The notes under the pieces were generated by a model. The model was not told the origin of the DNA and did no database searches. It saw only the letters and a list, made by a program, of their open reading frames with translations. Shown in pieces: positions 22,266 to 35,319 of a DNA stretch of 64,000 nt. Source of the DNA: Incurvaria masculella (lineage: Eukaryota; Arthropoda; Insecta; Lepidoptera; Incurvariidae); assembly GCA_946894095.1 (NCBI GenBank), contig OX335653.1, positions 12,343,001-12,407,000 on the forward strand, read 5' to 3'. Position numbers and translations under genes: made by a program. Within the stretch, counting starts at the first letter, position 1, and each line of letters begins with the position of its first letter.

Positions 22266-24890
22266 TTTTGTAATATATATTTTATAAATGTAAGTAAACT
22301 ATGCGTGTAACCAAAAATAGCTTTGTGGACGTGTTGCATCCATCCATCACGTCACCATCACGAGGACTGGTTTTTTTCAACCCCTCGAATTAGTTAGGCC
22401 CGTGTGGTTAAGTTTGAAAATTTCGAAATGTAGAATGTATGTAACTGACATTTGGGATTTGTTTAGCAGCACCTTTAGTTAAGGATAATTCACGTTGTAC
22501 TTTGGGCTTCATTGAATATGGTTAATAAAATGCTTTTCTAAGATGTACTTTGAATATTAACGAACAATTTTACGTAAAAAAAATCTAGTAACAAATGTAA
22601 ACTTTGTAATTGATTACATTAAATTAAATAAGCATCATAAATCATCGGAAAGATACGGTAACAGTATTCTATTATTTTAGAAAGTTAGTTGTTTACACAA
22701 AAACAAAATTAACTATGTGTTCAAAACGGGTGATGGTGATGTTATTTTATAAGACCGCACCAAGGAATTTTGGTTAATACTGAACACACCACCCATTTAA
22801 CTTTTTTTCCAGAAGGCTCATACAATTCCCGTGTAGATAAATAGAGCCACGTGATTAATAAATCGGATGCTTCGTCTCTTCGCCTTGACAATTAAATTTC
22901 CATCCGATTGAATAACTGGTCCACGGGAACGAGTGCAGAGGGAGTTGAGTGGAGTGCGGGTGATTAATCGAGAAGCTACCAGTAGAGAGATTAAGCTCCT
23001 TTCAGCCATGGAGGCTCTATAACGCCACGCTGGAGTTGTGATGGCTGCTCGATTGAGAATATGTCAGCAACAAGATGATCGCTTTTGTACGGATCAAAAA
23101 TATTAAATCGACAAGCATTACTGCTGAAGATCCTGCCACCGAATTGCTGGCAGGTGTGAAACCTAATCAAACCAACGTGTTCGTCCAAGATCGTCGACCA
23201 ACGTCTCCTCCCCGGATAGAATTCCGAGAGGAGCTCCGGTCGAAAATTAGATCGCATTTCTTGAGAAAGTTGGGGGATATAGCTTTTAAAAAAAAAGGGA
23301 ATAACATTTCGGCCGGATTTCCGCCCTTGTGGCGGAGAGCTCGAAGAGACCTATCTGCATGCAGTGAGATAAACATTACGGCACGCATATGCGATGCTAT
23401 CGAATGGGCCTCGAGCGCTCTGGGATTCAATTTACGCCTTCTGAGCTGAAGCGAACGCCGCCGCGCCGACGCGACGCAGCTGTGCAGATGAGTGCTTTTC
23501 CTTTCGCGGCTCGGCTAGCCCAGTGACTTATCGTCCTCGGCAGGAATATGGGACGATCAATTAAAGGCCGGCACGATCCGTGCCGAGCCATACGCGGTGC
23601 GACCGGTCCGTCTGGTCCGGTTGCTCCAGTGTGCCGCCTCCGCCTACCGCCGCCGCTCGTAGCGACGAAGTACGACGCGGCGCGCTGCTGCAGTGTGAAT
23701 ACAAACAAGCTAACGACTGAAACATTGAACATTTTGAAAAAATACAATAGATAAAAGGGGTCGTTTTAAATTAAAACAATAAACATCCCCACGGGCGCCA
23801 TTACGGGCCCTACAATGTTTGAAGAACTCCAAGTTGTAGTTTTGGGGAAATACCTCGCCAGTTTATTACGCAAGTTGAAATGGATTCACATGATCTGTTG
23901 GTTCTGATTCGAGGACTATCGGCATTGAATGGGTACGTTCACTACCTTTTGCGCGTAGAAAAGGGACGAAGTAATGGCATTATGCAGCTCCGAATAGGTT
24001 TTTCCGTGTTAGAGACGACAAAATACAGAAAGAGACACTACACCAATTCGGAGTTGGAAGGACTCTAAATTTAGGGATACCTCAGGGTCGCCGATGAGAC
24101 GCACGGCACGGTGCTGTATCGAGTCATTCTGCCACGTATACAGAAATGTACCCGTACGAAAGTACGAAGTTGTTACAACGAAGCGTCAGATTTTTTTTAG
24201 TAAATACATTTGTTTCAAAGAATTCCAGGATGTTTCTGCTTCTGAATATATATTTTTTCATATTAGTACCAACGCAAAACGTTTTCAGAAATGTTACCTG
24301 TAGTTTAATAGATACACTACACACCATTTTCAGAGCAATACCGATGATGAATCGTCAAAGAAATAAAAAAAAAAAAAACAAAAAATGTGAACTGTCCACT
24401 TGAGCCGAGGCATCCGTTGAATTCAGATTAACAAGCAAGACACGCGCACACGACGATCTATTACAACGTGATTGCATCTCGGAGTAGTAGCACGAGAGTG
24501 CAGCCCGGTTGCAAGTCGGATCTGTTGGGCGCATCGCACGGGAAACACCACACTAGTGAAACTGATGTATGGGCGCTGATTTCACGTATTCATGATTCTG
24601 CGGCTGTTATCATTGAGATATTAACATAGTTATTGCTGTCTGTCGTTATCAAAGTGGATTTTGAGCAACCCTGAGCGCGGTCGTTTTCGATGGGTAATCG
24701 TTTTAGATCGTTCGGATTCCTCACTTTCTACTAGGTGGAATAATCCCGACTGCGCTGGCTGCTGCGTACGGACGTAGCGGCTGCCCCCTTGACAACAGGC
24801 TGAACGATCGAGAATGTCTCGTCCCGCCGCGTGAAAAGTCGTAAGTTTTCAAACATATGTCGGGAATGCACCTATTCATTATCAACACTC
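22266..24890. other. Long stretch, mostly nothing recognised
   Basis: No supportable gene. GC-rich patch at 23450-23700. A poorly kept LINE-tail-like motif (GGGGAAATACCTCG) lies near 23844. Frames at 23075-23449 (124 codons, plus) and 23427-23747 (106 codons, minus) have no recognisable domains. Confidence 0.4.
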
Positions 24891-25205
24891 CAAAACTACG
24901 AACCGACCGATCTTCTAGATCCTTAATTTTATAGGGTCTGAAAACTATGGAATCGACTCCCTGTCGAGGTATTTCCTCGGGACAACCTCGGGTCATTCGC
25001 AGCTCCCGTTAAAGTTCGAAAGCCCGTCGGGAACCTCTTGTGTTAGGTACTGGCGTATGTATGTGTTTAAATGCGTTAAATGTGTTTTAAAAGCCTTTTC
25101 CCTAGGGTACCTTTTGTTTTATAAAAAATAAGTTCTCTTGGCTATGTATAATTGTACTCTATCGAATAAATTATTTTCTATTCTATTCTATTCTATTCTA
25201 TTCTA
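24891..25205 (+). mobile_element. Non-LTR retrotransposon 3' end with (TATTC)n tail
   Basis: From about 24931 the plus strand reads RV*KLWNRLPVEVFPRDNLG, the CR1/jockey-type C-terminal signature with an in-frame stop. It continues to a 3' UTR and ends in a (CTATT)n tail at 25176-25204. Inactive 5'-truncated copy. Confidence 0.7.
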
Positions 25206-26870
25206 AATCCGGCTCAATGTAGTCGTACAGTGTATAGAAGGCAATAATACAAAATATAAAGTGTAATAAACTAACAGGAAACCACAGACAGGCCCTAAGA
25301 AGATTTTTTTCAAGTTGAACAAATTTACTGCGTCGTAATTTACGATAATTTTTCTAGAATCTATAGGATAGTTTCTGTTAAAAAAATTAGAAATGGGGTG
25401 AGAATAAATCTTAATAATAATTGTAAACGTAACCACGCTGATGAAAGTTAACTGCTCCCTTGCCTATTGATGATGAATGGGATTCAAACAAGTCAATCGA
25501 GTAGCATTTATCCAACACCCGACGGCCGTCTCCCAAACCGCAGCGACTGAGCCCTTCTCGTCGTCCAACTCGACGAATCGCCCGAGCGCGCGCGTGATCG
25601 ATGGCGGAGCCATCATAATGGACATCTGCAGCGGCGGTGCTGCGCGGGACAGAACGCACGCGGGACATTCCGCATGACGGGTAATTGAAATCGTGGCATG
25701 AGTTACGGCGCAAAATGCGAGGGATTTAGACGACGAGCCGACATAGATTGCTGGGCGCGGCAGCGGCCGCGGGCGTGGCGGTGTGGTCGTCCGCCGCGGC
25801 GCGCCGCACCCGCGGTACCGTATCCTTCGAACGCAAGCGATGCGACGTTTTCGTCTTTTTTCACCTTGTTCCCGGCTAAAGTTTGTTTAATGCTACTTTC
25901 GCTTAGTACCTTACATTGATTGGCATGTGTTGAGTATACCTATAAGGTATTCCTTTGCTTTTCCACACGGACTTCACCATTGTCAGTAGCATTTCAGGTA
26001 TGAGCAAGTTCCTACGGGAAAGTTTTTTTCGGGCTGTTTTAGCTGCCGCCGATTGGACGAGGACCAGGGAGCCTCGCCAGCAGCACCAGCCGAGCATTGA
26101 GCGTCGAGTAGTAAGGAACCCACCCTTAATGTGGATCCGGGATAGGTTAGAATTTCCTTCCGACGCATCAGAGTCACCGCAGCGCAACAAATCGTATGGT
26201 GAGACTGACCGCTAAACAGCAAATATAAGTTATTGTATCTTGTATTCTGGACTGGTGTTGCTCAAATTTTTCCAAGCCAGTGATATGCTCCATTTAGTTT
26301 TTATTGAGGGCGTGTGCTATAAGGATAATCATTACAAAGGATAAGTTTGTTAGGGATTGTCTGCTCGCTAACGAAATAAATGTCTTAATCACTAACCAGG
26401 CAGGTCACTACAGTCGACCGTGGGTCAGCAGAGCCGTGCAACGACTTTCGTTTTCCAATCGGGAGCTATGGCTACGTCCATAGGGCGTTACACAGGCAAT
26501 TAGTTTACTGACTCTGACGCAACGCGCGCGCATTGGGCACGCAGAGCCACCGTCGCTGCGCCGCGCATAGCACCACGTAACATCAAAAGCGAACTAATCT
26601 TGAAGCACGCACGTTGAGTTTTGAGGGCGTGCTATAAATTACTGTCCGTAGCCTAGCAGTGGTTAAAGCAGGAGGCGACCGTGAGTTATACATAGAGGGA
26701 ATGGTTTCTTATTGCTTCTATCTCGTTGAAAATGTGCATGTTCACTAGGAATCAGGATTTTCTTGGTTCATCACGTTACTTCATAAAACTGTAGGTCCTC
26801 TTACATAATAAGCTTGAAATGTGCTGTATGGATTCTCGACACTTTAAAAGAATAAGACACATAGGATCTC
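25206..26870. other. Intergenic, GC-rich patch, nothing recognised
   Basis: CpG-rich at about 25480-25830. Frames here are composition artefacts. No gene or repeat supported. Confidence 0.4.
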
Positions 26871-27113
26871 TTCCCGTGCATCTCGTAAGAGGCAACTATG
26901 GGATTCGTCGTTCATGGTTGCGATTTCACCTTAAAACTGTAGGCCCCTTCTTATTTACTAGAGGGTAGCAAAATTTCGATTTTAATAGTAGATTTTACGT
27001 CTCTTTTCCTAATTTTCCGAGTGTTTGTTGGGTTCATTCCGCCCGCCCGCCCGGATTGATAACATCGCATCGAAGGAAATGGTCCAAGAGGCAACAAAAA
27101 TGCCCGTGTTCTC
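26871..27113 (+). mobile_element. Shared-tail SINE with third head type, damaged
   Basis: It starts TTCCCGTGCATCTCGTAAGAGG and CTATGGGATTCGTCG, then GGTTGCGATTTCACC and AAAACTGTAGGCCCC of the shared body. About 80 foreign bases interrupt it before CCGCCCGGATTGATAACATC and GCCCGTGTT. The same head is at 62004. Confidence 0.6.
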
Positions 27114-28308
27114 AAATAAAAGATCACCTATGTAGTTTCGACGAAAATGCTGTTTGATAGGCTCAAATTATTGTCCATTCCAGTAACACGAAAATCGTTT
27201 TTTTTTCTCATCTCTCATCTTCGAATGGAAAACATGTTATATTTTTCATAGCTTGCACGATGGAAGCGCAGTCAAACGCATGGTTACTTATAAATGTGTG
27301 CAGGGGGTAAAGGACATGCATGTTTAATTAAAGTTTTAATGTCTCTCAATGGATCCGCGGTAATTGCTTATTACGGCAGCGTCCTCTTAGGTGCTGCTGA
27401 TAATATGAGCTGTTTTCAACTCGAAATTCCCACTAAGTGTCTGAATCTAGGTCACTTTGACAGGCTCAGAGATGACGACGACATGGAGCGCCAATGTCGC
27501 TTAGTCTTCATTGACCAAACTATAGAGCACACAGACATCCCTTCGAAATTTCAGTTTGTTCAGGGTCTATGAACCTCTGGATCGTTCACCATGCGCTCAA
27601 CAGGACTGTAAATTTAATCCAAACGAGCAGGTCGCTACAGGTGCGTTTTAAGCAATTGACACATGCGGGAATTACAACCAACACATTTCGATCATTGGTG
27701 ACGTAGCACACGTGTAACCTAAATTAGCGAAAAGACGCCAAAGGAGTGACGACGACGAATATATTAAAAATAAACATGAATTAGTTATAATAGGTTAAGC
27801 ATTAAATGGACCATTAAAACATTCCATTGAATATAACCTTGAATCGATTTATTCTACAACAGAAATCAGAATGTAAAGCATGCATGTAAATGTAAAGTGG
27901 GGCAGCAGACAAAAGTTCCTCGCTCGGTCGGTGTATTCTGGTCGGAGTCGTGTAGGTATCGCACAATCGATGGAAGCCTTGACATGCTTATGGAATCAAT
28001 ACTGATGCACTTATCACATAAAATGGATAGTTAATTTTGTTGATTGGATCGTTATTGAAAAACCGATACGAACTCATGTCTTGAACCTGAGGGCACAATA
28101 AAAATTGCCAGCGCACGTGTTTTATACGAGGTTGTCCATTACTTGTGAGCACACAAAGCGAGTTTCAGAACGTGCAAAATATATTTAAAGCAGTAATATG
28201 GGAACAAAACGTTTACAAAATTCCATGGTCAAGTCAATGGTTTAAAATAAATAACAATCCAGTTAGTTGGAAGTTTATGTAAAAGAAATGAAAAGACGTT
28301 TGCAAGAG
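27114..28308. other. Intergenic, nothing recognised
   Basis: A 92-codon plus-strand frame at 27294-27572 is the only notable one. It has no known motif or visible splice context. Confidence 0.35.
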
Positions 28309-28468
28309 ATAAAAATATTTTTAAATAAAAAAGGACCGCCTTCAAAAAATCACACCGGAACTAAAAAGCAAACTTTCAATAAACTTTCAATAAATGTACG
28401 ATAAGCTATTTTAATACCTAACTCATATATGATTTCTTAATTTTAATGATCTTTTGAAGTCGGTTAGC
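28309..28468 (+). mobile_element. Solo MITE of the 837-1971 foldback family
   Basis: ATAAAAATATTTTTAAATAA, GGACCGCCTTCAAAAAA and GAACTAAAAAGCAAA lead to TCTTTTGAAGTCGGT. Ends ACCGCCTTCAAAA and TTTTGAAGTCGGT are inverted repeats. It carries a CACACC insertion and small deletions compared with 837-1004. Confidence 0.7.
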
Positions 28469-29219
28469 CGTTCCGACGGCCATTATGTTAACAGTTGTTA
28501 TGTTAACAGCCATTATGTGCAGCGACAGTGTAAAGTTAAAGAAATTTAAGAAGATTTAATCGTGATCTCACTACCCGCTGGCTCTGCACCGTACGCAAAC
28601 AATATTTTTATGGGTACACCGTGAATAATAAGATTACAACAATTTATTAAAACATATACCAGATGTAGAATAATTCCCTAATTAATAATAACTCTTAGTA
28701 CAATCATGTTGTATAGCCAATAAAGACAGAACTAGGCCGATATTAGCCAAGAGCTAGGAATCCTGAAAAGAACATTACATTCTTGGGCGACAGAAATGGC
28801 ACCCGTGGTGACAATTGTTGAACTTATCAGAACGGCCCGTTTATTTTTGGATCGATCCGATGGTCCTGTCGCCCTTCTAAAATAGAGATAAGATCCGTAC
28901 GCAAGGATGGTTTCACATGCAACGTACAGATCATATTAAGAACGGGCACATAACGCTACATTCCCCCCTGCACGGTACGCATCGGTTGCGTGCGTAGAAA
29001 AACTGCCGCCAAGCCGGGTTACACGGAGACACGTTGGTCTACTGACACGCCGTGCATCGCGTGGGACCATCGCGCCGTCTCCGCACGCATGCTCATTGTG
29101 ATCTACTATCTAGACCAGCGGAAATATTGTTAAAAATGGGCACGCCTGAAATTAATTTGTCATAAGCAATCAATGTGTGACCGGATCCGTGCTTGTCCAA
29201 TAAAATATGTCATGTGACA
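28469..29219. other. Intergenic, nothing recognised
   Basis: A small duplication GTTATGTTAACAG occurs twice near 28485-28510. No gene. Confidence 0.4.
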
Positions 29220-29345
29220 GTTTTTAGGGTTCCGATCCTCCAAAAGAAAAAAGGAACCCTAATAAGATCACGTCTTTGTCCGCCTACCGGTCTGTTTGTC
29301 GACACAATTTGTCTAGAACGCGTGGAGGTATTGTAATACGTAAAA
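29220..29345 (+). repeat. GGGTTCCG-start dispersed repeat, CCGT relative
   Basis: TTTTTAGGGTTCCG, an A-rich spacer, GGAACCCTAATAAGATCACG and a TTGTCCGCCTACCGGTCTG stretch. It resembles the CCGT family start but has a different core, so probably a sister family. Confidence 0.45.
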
Positions 29346-29359
29346 ATATCAAATTCTAA

Positions 29360-29519
29360 GCCCCGATTGCACGAAGAGACGGCTGAGTTAATCAATGTTC
29401 AATCACGTCACTTTTAGTGAACCGCATGGAGTTCTTTCCATACTGTCCATAAAAAGTGACGTGTTTAATCATACGTTGAGGTTGATTTTGATTTGTTTGT
29501 CCTTTCGTGCACTTGGCCC
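29360..29519 (+). mobile_element. PIF/Harbinger-like MITE, copy 2
   Basis: Ends GCCCCGATTGCACGAA and TTTCGTGCACTTGGCCC are inverted. TAA flanks both sides (29357-29359, 29520-29522). Confidence 0.8.
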
Positions 29520-29522
29520 TAA

Positions 29523-30411
29523 ATCTTTACCTAAATCTAATGGCCGTCCATTGAAATGTTTCATTTGTAGCTTATCTATTGCAATTTTTTTGGCAATACA
29601 CACAATTACCGAAATTACAAGTACCGAAATTAAAACTATTTCGGAAAAAATCTACAAAGCTTGTTTTCCAGAGTATAATGAACATTCCACGCATATGAAT
29701 GTCCAGTATTTTTAACTTCCTTAAGAGCATTTATTTTCGTGTCTGAAAATCCAATTACCACATGCTGATATAGAAGATGATAGAGAAAAACATAAAAGTG
29801 AGTTTTTATGACGGACGGAGATCTATTTTGATTAAAAAAAGGAATCAACATTTATATTTTCTTACAGCTGTTTCATCAATTCTCTTGGCCTATTATTCTT
29901 GCAGACTACTGACTCATCTGCCGTTGCGCCGTTTCTAGAGATGTCGCTATGTACTGTTTGTACTTATATCGATAACGTTGTTGTTTGCCGGTTGCTATCA
30001 GCTCCATGTGATCACTGGTCGTGTTGCACTTGACTTGAATTACTCTCTAATAGAGGTTTTATCACGTAGAGTCAATGATCTCTTATCTCCGTGGGATAGG
30101 CAAAACGGATTTTTATTAAATATGTGTTGCGGAGATCCAGAACTTTCCAATTGTTTCTTTTTAAGGCAGGCGACGAAAGAGAAAAAAATGTACAAAGGCA
30201 GCCCACATTGTCGATTCATTTGATCAGAAAAAAAAAATTGTTATCCGGATATAATGCTGATAAACAAATAATTTACAAAAAACTTTATGTCAATTGATAC
30301 ATGAATAGACATTTACCACTTGGCATGTCTTTGGGGGCTAAAATATGACGCTACAGACAGAACTTGGTCAAGATCTGTCTGTAAATATGTCAATTTACTA
30401 AATATTTATAA
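29523..30411. other. Intergenic, nothing recognised
   Basis: AT-rich. Small frames only. Confidence 0.4.
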
Positions 30412-30540
30412 TGCGATTACGAAGCGCGGCATGAGGTGTAGGTGCCGCACCTACCCCCAAATTGACGGCTTTTGAGTACAAAATATGTCAGTTTGGGGTA
30501 CTAAACGCACCTACACCTCATTTCGCGCTTTGTAATCGCA
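30412..30540. mobile_element. Foldback MITE, 129 bp
   Basis: TGCGATTACGAAGCGCGG...ATGAGGTGTAGGTGC at the left is the inverse of GCACCTACACCTCAT...GCGCTTTGTAATCGCA at the right. The stem is about 35 bp with few mismatches. Single copy in this window. Confidence 0.75.
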
Positions 30541-30712
30541 CTGCGGTTGCCGGTGTTACCATTCAATGATCAATCTGGGGTCCTTCACGTATGGCGTAAG
30601 AAGCACATAGCCGGCCGGCACGGCTTGCGCAGTACTGTGAACGTTTGAAACCACATGGGCGTCGTGTGGCACCTCTTTTGAGGTGGGCGAAATATGTTTG
30701 AAATGGTTCGCG

Positions 30713-30745
30713 TATAAATATAGCATAGTGTGCACGCGGTCAGTT
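30713..30745 (+). promoter_or_regulatory. TATA/initiator core promoter candidate
   Basis: TATAAATA at 30713-30720 is followed by TCAGTT at 30740-30745, giving a +1 A at 30742, 29 bases from the TATA start. That is near-ideal insect spacing. No long frame follows: an ATG near 30798 opens only 11 codons, so a spliced transcript, a retroelement promoter or chance are all possible. Confidence 0.4.
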
Positions 30746-31193
30746 CTGCAAGAACTTAGCCTGGCGCACCCTGTCCGCTAAGATTAATCAGAGTTGAATG
30801 TTTTTTACGACGTTAAACATGTATAAATATTGATAAGACATTACGTTCTAGGTCCCCCACTCGTAAACGTGGGAACGTCGCCATTTGAATGTGTCGTCTC
30901 GTTAATTATCAAGAAATGCCATAAGCGAGACGGTAAATCTGTCGAATTTCGCAACATCGCTCCGCTATTCGGCGTCATTGAGTGGACATAAAAGTCGCAT
31001 GCGTGCGCTTCCTGGCGACGCGACCTCGCTCGGCATTGCCGGGGTCACCTCCGGCGAGGTCTGTGGGGCGCTCTCGGCCCCGGTGCTGCCGACTTGTCAA
31101 CGCGGGTCGCCAAGCGGGCACGGAGGCCGCGAGTCGACCTGTTAAACTGATGGCAGATTCCGTGATTCCCTTCCTGACTAGCCATAAAAAAAC
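30746..31193. other. Sequence downstream of the promoter candidate
   Basis: GC-rich at about 31010-31140. A 75-codon frame (30982-31209) is arginine-rich without motif. No exon can be asserted. Confidence 0.3.
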
Positions 31194-31769
31194 AAACCGA
31201 CTTCAATGAAAAAGCATTAAAAAGTAAAAAATAATTGCCATTTTTGTAGTTACGATTATTGCTATTTTTTGAGTCGGCGTCAGCCGAGCACGCGCTGCGC
31301 CAATCAAGAGAACCTTGGCTACCTTGGCTGACACCGACTCAAAAAATAACAATAATCGTAACTACAAAAATGGCAATTATTTTTTACTTTTTAGTGCTTT
31401 TTCTTTGAAGTTGGTTTTTTTTTGTAAATTTTTTTTATTTGTTTATTTTTAGTGAATCTGAAGTACACTAACTAATTTGTACACGTCCTTTCCAATAAAA
31501 AAGAATCACCGAAATCGTTTGGCGTTATATTGAGTTATTCGTCCATTTGTCGTGCACATCTTAATACAAACGTAAGACTTATATAATTTTCTCATGGATA
31601 TCATTGTCAGAACCTAACCAAATAAAAATGGGACGACTTGGGATGCACTAGCTTTCATTTAAAAAAATATCATCAAAATCGGTTCTCCCAGACAAATGTT
31701 ATGAGGTAACAATCATAAAAAAAAAACATACAGATGAATTGAGAACCTCCTCCTTTTTTGAAGTCGGTT
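31194..31769. mobile_element. AACCGACTTCAA-ended element with internal foldback
   Basis: It begins AACCGACTTCAA and ends TTGAAGTCGGTT, perfect 12-bp inverted ends. Inside, 31194-31287 and 31326-31417 form a stem of about 90 bp with a 38-base loop. The rest (31418-31769) is AT-rich and ends GAGAACCTCCTCC before the right end. The terminal motif is shared with 837-1971 and 28309. Confidence 0.6.
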
Positions 31770-33368
31770 AAAAATATATTAAAAGAGTGATCAGTTTATC
31801 TTAAGGATTTTCAAAAGAGTTTTCTACTATCACCTTAAACTCGATGAAAGCTGACACACGTCACTTTGAATCAGTTTTAAGATGTACAATAACAATCGAC
31901 AATGGTTTTGTGTAGTTATCTTGAACACCATTTAGAGTACAATTGCACCTAAAGCTCTATAAGAGTTCTAGTGGTTTTATGACGCGTACAGTTCCATATG
32001 AGCGGCCATAATACATTAAAATATGTTACTTGATTTCCTATTATATAACCTATGCCTGCATAATAAAATCTGGTTATTATATTTGGCGCAGACAATAACT
32101 AGAAAAAAAAACTACAAACCAAATTAACTAGAAAACTACAAAAGTTGGTAAAAAATCGAATAGGCCGACTTTGCATTGCATTTAAAAGAAAATAAAGTGA
32201 TTGAGTTGTTATAAGTATGTACATCAAAACATCTGCAGATATGCACTTTCAAACGGTATGCCATATTCACAGTTTCTTTTGAAACAAGAATTGTTTGTCA
32301 ATTAAAACTAGCCAGATGTTTTGAGGAACTCTACTTTTGCGGAAAGTACATTGCTAGTTAACACCAAAGGAGTGTATGGATAATAACTGGCAAAGTTGGT
32401 AAAAAAAAACTACCTACGAAGTGTTACTTGAACAAAACACGTCAATTGATATTATGACCTGTTATTATGTGATTTTTTTACAATCAAACAACGGGCATTT
32501 AACTAGAACCACAACGGGACCACTGCTATCTGCGCATTGCCATGTAACTCGGGCGTTGGGTTCCAGTAAGCTGCCGCTACCTGTACCTCGAACAGTAGTC
32601 TGTTTTCTTAACCGCTTCTTGCAGTGTGAGCACACACAGGATAGCCTCAGGGCGAATCCAACTTGCACACGCATTCACTGCTACCGGAGTGTCTGCCACT
32701 GGAGTGTCCCACGGCCCACGACAGGCCCGCATCGCCGCGACTAGACTATACAACGTTCGTTCGTTCAGCGGTTGGGTGAAGGCGCTTATTAGCATTCGGT
32801 AAGAGCTATTTTCGTTTGACTGGGACAACGACTAGGAGCCCGGTACTGATAACGCCGAAGACATTGGCTCCGCTTCAGAACTCGTTATGTGTGTTGTCTT
32901 TAGCTTTAATTGTTGCGGTTTCAATTCGCGTTGTTAAAAATAATGCGGGAACTCATTTGTTGATAGGCCCAGTAGATTTATGACAATCGTGCTCTTTTAT
33001 CATGTTTACGCCGTTGCAGTACATACTTATGGGCACTTTCGGTTTTGAGGTGTGCGATTTCTGCTTCTATCGTGTTAGTTCCAGAGCAAATACAAACACT
33101 GAATAAGCTACAGTTTGAATCAGATAGGCAAGTCTTAACTTCTATCGCATCTTGGTTACAATGCATTAAAAAACGTAAAACGTATGAAACAAGGTAGGAG
33201 ATGTTTGATATCTTACATTTTATTAATCGGGTCACAGTTTATTTTAACTTTTTTTTATTTCCTGTGCCTATAGTACCCGGAACATAACGAATCGATTGGC
33301 ACCTTATTCATCAAAATCGGATGAATACATTAAGCAATGCGGTAGAACATAAGTAAAAACAAATACAC
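31770..33368. other. Intergenic, nothing recognised
   Basis: AT-rich to 32400, mixed afterwards. Frames around 32420-32830 on both strands overlap each other and have no domain. Confidence 0.4.
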
Positions 33369-33740
33369 TTTTTTTATGTGACTGCACATGGATGGCTAAT
33401 ACCAAACTAAATGTCAGATATTAGCGTAACACACCACATGGAAACTAGGTGCCATGCCATGCCAGGACCTTCCTCGGCTACATTGAACTGGATGGAAAAC
33501 ACAGCAAATTTTTCAGTGCCGCTCAACCATAGTTTCATCAAATTCAGTGGTACCAACCCGGGCGGGATTAACCCTAACACCTAAGTAGGGGAAATGACCT
33601 ACAGTTTTACTTGGGTTCCGAACCATAGAACAAGCTCGCATTCGTGCACTTATCCAACTCGGAATGAGGAAGAAAGTGGTGCATGACCGGGGCGAATATT
33701 TGAACCCTGACCTTTAACCACATAGGCTAGAGAACTTGAC
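33369..33740 (-). mobile_element. Shared-tail SINE with tRNA-like head
   Basis: On the minus strand: TAGCCTATGTGG (box A type), GGTCAGGGTTCAAATA (box B type), CACCACTTTCTTCCTC, then the shared body from GGTTCGGAACCC and AACTGTAGGTC, ending at a poly-T (33369-33375 plus). Second tRNA-headed member after 10262. Confidence 0.8.
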
Positions 33741-33741
33741 T

Positions 33742-33825
33742 TTCATGCGATGGCTATTAGTGTTAGGCTTATATCATGACGGTGGGTGTGGTATTAGCCA
33801 TCCATTTCCAGTTACATAAAAAGAG
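33742..33825 (+). mobile_element. SINE 3' tail fragment
   Basis: GTGGTATTAGCCATCCAT and CAGTTACATAAAAAGAG match the 3' end of the shared SINE, immediately beside the full copy and in opposite orientation. Confidence 0.6.
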
Positions 33826-34522
33826 ACAAAATGCACATGTTAATAAACATCGTTTGCATCTCTTCATTGAAGTATGTAGTAACGTCCAATACCGCCTTGT
33901 CTTCACAAGAATAACCCCACGAAGTGGCACATAAAACAGGAAATATTCGTCGGAAACAAACAAAGATATTGCCGAAATGTGAGGAGCCGAGCTGGCCAAC
34001 AATCGAGACGGGCCTATTCCTCGCAGTCGAGTTGGTAAACATACACGTCTTAGCGATCAGCGGCGGCGTAATGAATCATGTCATTCGACGACTGCGAAAA
34101 CTGGCGAGGTGAATCCACTTTCTATTTTGATTCTTGATTTAGTCCATAGTTCTGCGTGGACTGTTCATAAGGCGATACTCCAGGTGAAAATACTGGCACA
34201 ATATAAAACAGTTTTTTTATAAGCTTAACAGTAAAGTTGATTGGGAAACATTTGATGTTCCACCGATTTTTGACATTTCACTTTTTGAACATTCTGTAAT
34301 GTTTAGAAAAATATGTATCACTTTGGTTTTTAATGTTTATTGTGTATTTAGATTTACCTTGATTCCTAAAACAAGTAATTTCTGAAAAAAGTTTCAATCG
34401 TTAGATACATTTGTTTTGTTAGGATGCCAAGCCTCCATGAACCATTCCGCTAGGTATGTATTTCCGGTTCCAAGAACTCTACCTCTTCGCCCCACAGCAG
34501 TAGCCAAAAGCCAGCTAGCACA
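33826..34522. other. Intergenic, nothing recognised
   Basis: No gene or repeat boundary supported. Confidence 0.4.
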
Positions 34523-34600
34523 GCGTACTCCGAGGGATCAGTCACTCGAGCAAAAAGTGTACACCAGATTCCAAGTAGTCAAGATTTCCTTGGGATTTCT

Positions 34601-34840
34601 AGATTTCTAAAGATTTCCAAAGACTCCCAAAGATTCTTGGAGATTCCTAAAGATTTCCAAAGACTCCCAAAGATTCTTGGAGATTCCTAAAGATTTCCAA
34701 AGACTCCCAAAGATTCTTGGAGATTCCTAAAGATTTCCAAAGACTCCCAAAGATTCTTAGAGATTCCTAAACATTTCCAAAGACTCCCAAAGATTCTTGG
34801 AGATTCCTAAAGATTTCCAAAGACTACCAAAGGTTCTTGA
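34601..34840. repeat. 40-bp minisatellite made of four 10-bp units
   Basis: Six 40-bp units. Each consists of AGATTCCTAA, AGATTTCCAA, AGACTCCCAA and AGATTCTTGG in fixed order. Units 2 and 3 are identical, and later ones carry single changes. Beyond 34840 the 10-bp pattern decays to about 35040. Confidence 0.95.
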
Positions 34841-35319
34841 AGATTTCAAAGATTCTTAAAGACTCCCTTAGGGAATTACCAAATATACTGGGATTTCGTA
34901 AGATTTCTGAGGACTACCAAATATTCCTAGAGACTACCAAAGATTACCTGGATTTGTTACCAACACATTTTTGGTACATTCCAAAGATTTCGGGATTTCT
35001 AAAGATTCTTAGAGATTCTCAGTGACCACCGACGATTCATAGAGACTTATAATTCAATAGAATATGTATGGTTAAAATCTTTTCAATCTCTTTTAGTCAT
35101 CTGACTGAATTGCTGACAGCCGGCTGGCCAGCTGGCTTTCCTTTGACTTGACGGCGCGCGCCCTTAGTGCACAAAATACCTACAATAATAAAATTATTGA
35201 ATCAAAATCACTGACTAAAAGTCTTCCACCCAATACACAGTAGGTAAGTCAAAAGCGAGGTAAAAAGTTCAAATATATGAAAATGATGTACTATTTGTTT
35301 TGGAATTGGGGGTCTTCGG

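Noticed and set aside
23075..23449. 124-codon plus-strand ORF as a gene
   Set aside because: No domain, no splice or polyadenylation context; overlaps an 87-codon antisense frame.
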